Below are positions 5,940-6,295 of a DNA stretch of 6,295 bases, one piece after another (position 1 is the first letter of the stretch; every line of letters begins with the position of its first letter). The stretch is from positions 1-6,295 of the forward strand of contig JAAZCR010000186.1 in NCBI GenBank assembly GCA_012513195.1. The letters are read 5' to 3'. The notes below the pieces were generated by a model. That model did not search any database, had not been told where the DNA came from, and saw only the letters and a list, made by a program, of their open reading frames with translations. Both the position numbers and the translations under genes were made by a program. This DNA is from Bacilli bacterium (GTDB lineage Bacteria > Bacillota_I > Bacilli_A > Haloplasmatales > Haloplasmataceae).

Positions 5940-6295
5940 ATGAATCATTGGGAGATTATTAATCATCAGGAATATAAACGTTTTAAAGAAAAGTATTTTC
6001 CTGATATTGTGGGGTTAGATAAGATTATAGTGACCTTTTTTGGTATTTATGCCTCTATTGAGATGCGTAAACAAAGAATAAAACGGGGTTATCCTCCAAC
6101 CAAACAAACATTAAATATGGTTTTTATGGGAAATCCTGGTACTGGTAAGACGACAATAGCACGAAAAGTAGCACGGATGTTTAATGATCTTAAGATTCTA
6201 AGTAAAGGTCATCTTAAAGAAATTGATCGTAGTGACTTAGTAGGAGAATATGTAGGTCAGACATCGATAAAAACTAAAAATATTCTTGAAGAAGA
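5940..6295 (+). CDS. spoVK: SpoVK-like AAA+ ATPase (3' partial, cut by the window end)
   Basis: SpoVK is a mother-cell AAA+ ATPase of the CbbX class needed for spore maturation in Bacillus; its substrate is not established. The 118 visible residues include a short helical start, a hydrophobic/helical stretch (IVGLDKIIVTFFGIYASIE, 23-41), a Walker A GNPGTGKTT (64-72), and LSKGHLKEIDRSDLVGEYVGQT (87-108), which includes the pore-loop region. The last block closely matches SpoVK and CbbX-like proteins. Walker B, sensors and lid lie beyond the window. The part before Walker A is about 60 residues, shorter than the roughly 100 in B. subtilis. An in-frame ATG at 5922 would add six residues. ATG 5940 is preferred because GAG-TGTGA (5928-5935) is a weak SD spaced for it, while none precedes 5922. 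No promoter is clear. It is probably a monocistronic or downstream sporulation gene. CbbX-type naming cannot be excluded from this fragment, but the sporulation context favours spoVK. Confidence 0.75.
   Translation, partial: MNHWEIINHQEYKRFKEKYFPDIVGLDKIIVTFFGIYASIEMRKQRIKRGYPPTKQTLNMVFMGNPGTGKTTIARKVARMFNDLKILSKGHLKEIDRSDLVGEYVGQTSIKTKNILEE

Overview
The window (6295 bp, clearly AT-rich) looks like chromosomal DNA of a low-GC Bacillota lineage with sporulation genes. Gene order follows the Bacillus segment comEC - holA - rpsT (opposite strand) - gpr - spoIIP - yqxA - lepA. Shine-Dalgarno sequences are strong (GGAGGTGA-like), TGG encodes Trp, and TGA is used as a stop (comEC, lepA). So this is the standard bacterial code rather than the Mycoplasma code. 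The AT content and short proteins would fit a Bacilli or Erysipelotrichia-like lineage, or a relative of Turicibacter/Haloplasma. The exact placement is inference.

Layout: 1-587 is the C-terminal, metallo-beta-lactamase-like end of ComEC (DNA uptake), followed by three tandem hairpins, the last of them a probable terminator. 690-1699 is holA (clamp-loader delta subunit) with its own sigma-A-type promoter. holA converges with rpsT (ribosomal protein S20, minus strand, 1782-2057), and two stacked hairpins lie between them. rpsT and gpr are divergent. The 137-bp gap holds a good sigma-A promoter for rpsT and a sigma-G-like promoter for gpr. 2195-3923 is a sporulation cluster: gpr (germination protease), an 87-codon gene in the spoIIP position, and a 112-codon YqxA-like membrane protein, closed by a UUCG-loop terminator. 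lepA (elongation factor 4, 4021-5853) has its own promoter and a strong terminator. The right edge holds the start of a SpoVK-type AAA+ ATPase, cut by the window end.

The housekeeping genes (holA, rpsT, lepA) appear to be separate sigma-A units. The gpr cluster looks like a forespore unit inserted between them. The main oddity is the spoIIP slot. In place of a roughly 400-residue peptidoglycan hydrolase there is an 87-residue protein that resembles only the N-terminal membrane-anchor region of SpoIIP. The catalytic domain is absent, yet the ORF is intact, has an SD, and is tightly coupled to the next gene. No mobile element, CRISPR array, tRNA or rRNA was seen. Apart from the reduced SpoIIP, I found no convincing new multi-gene system.
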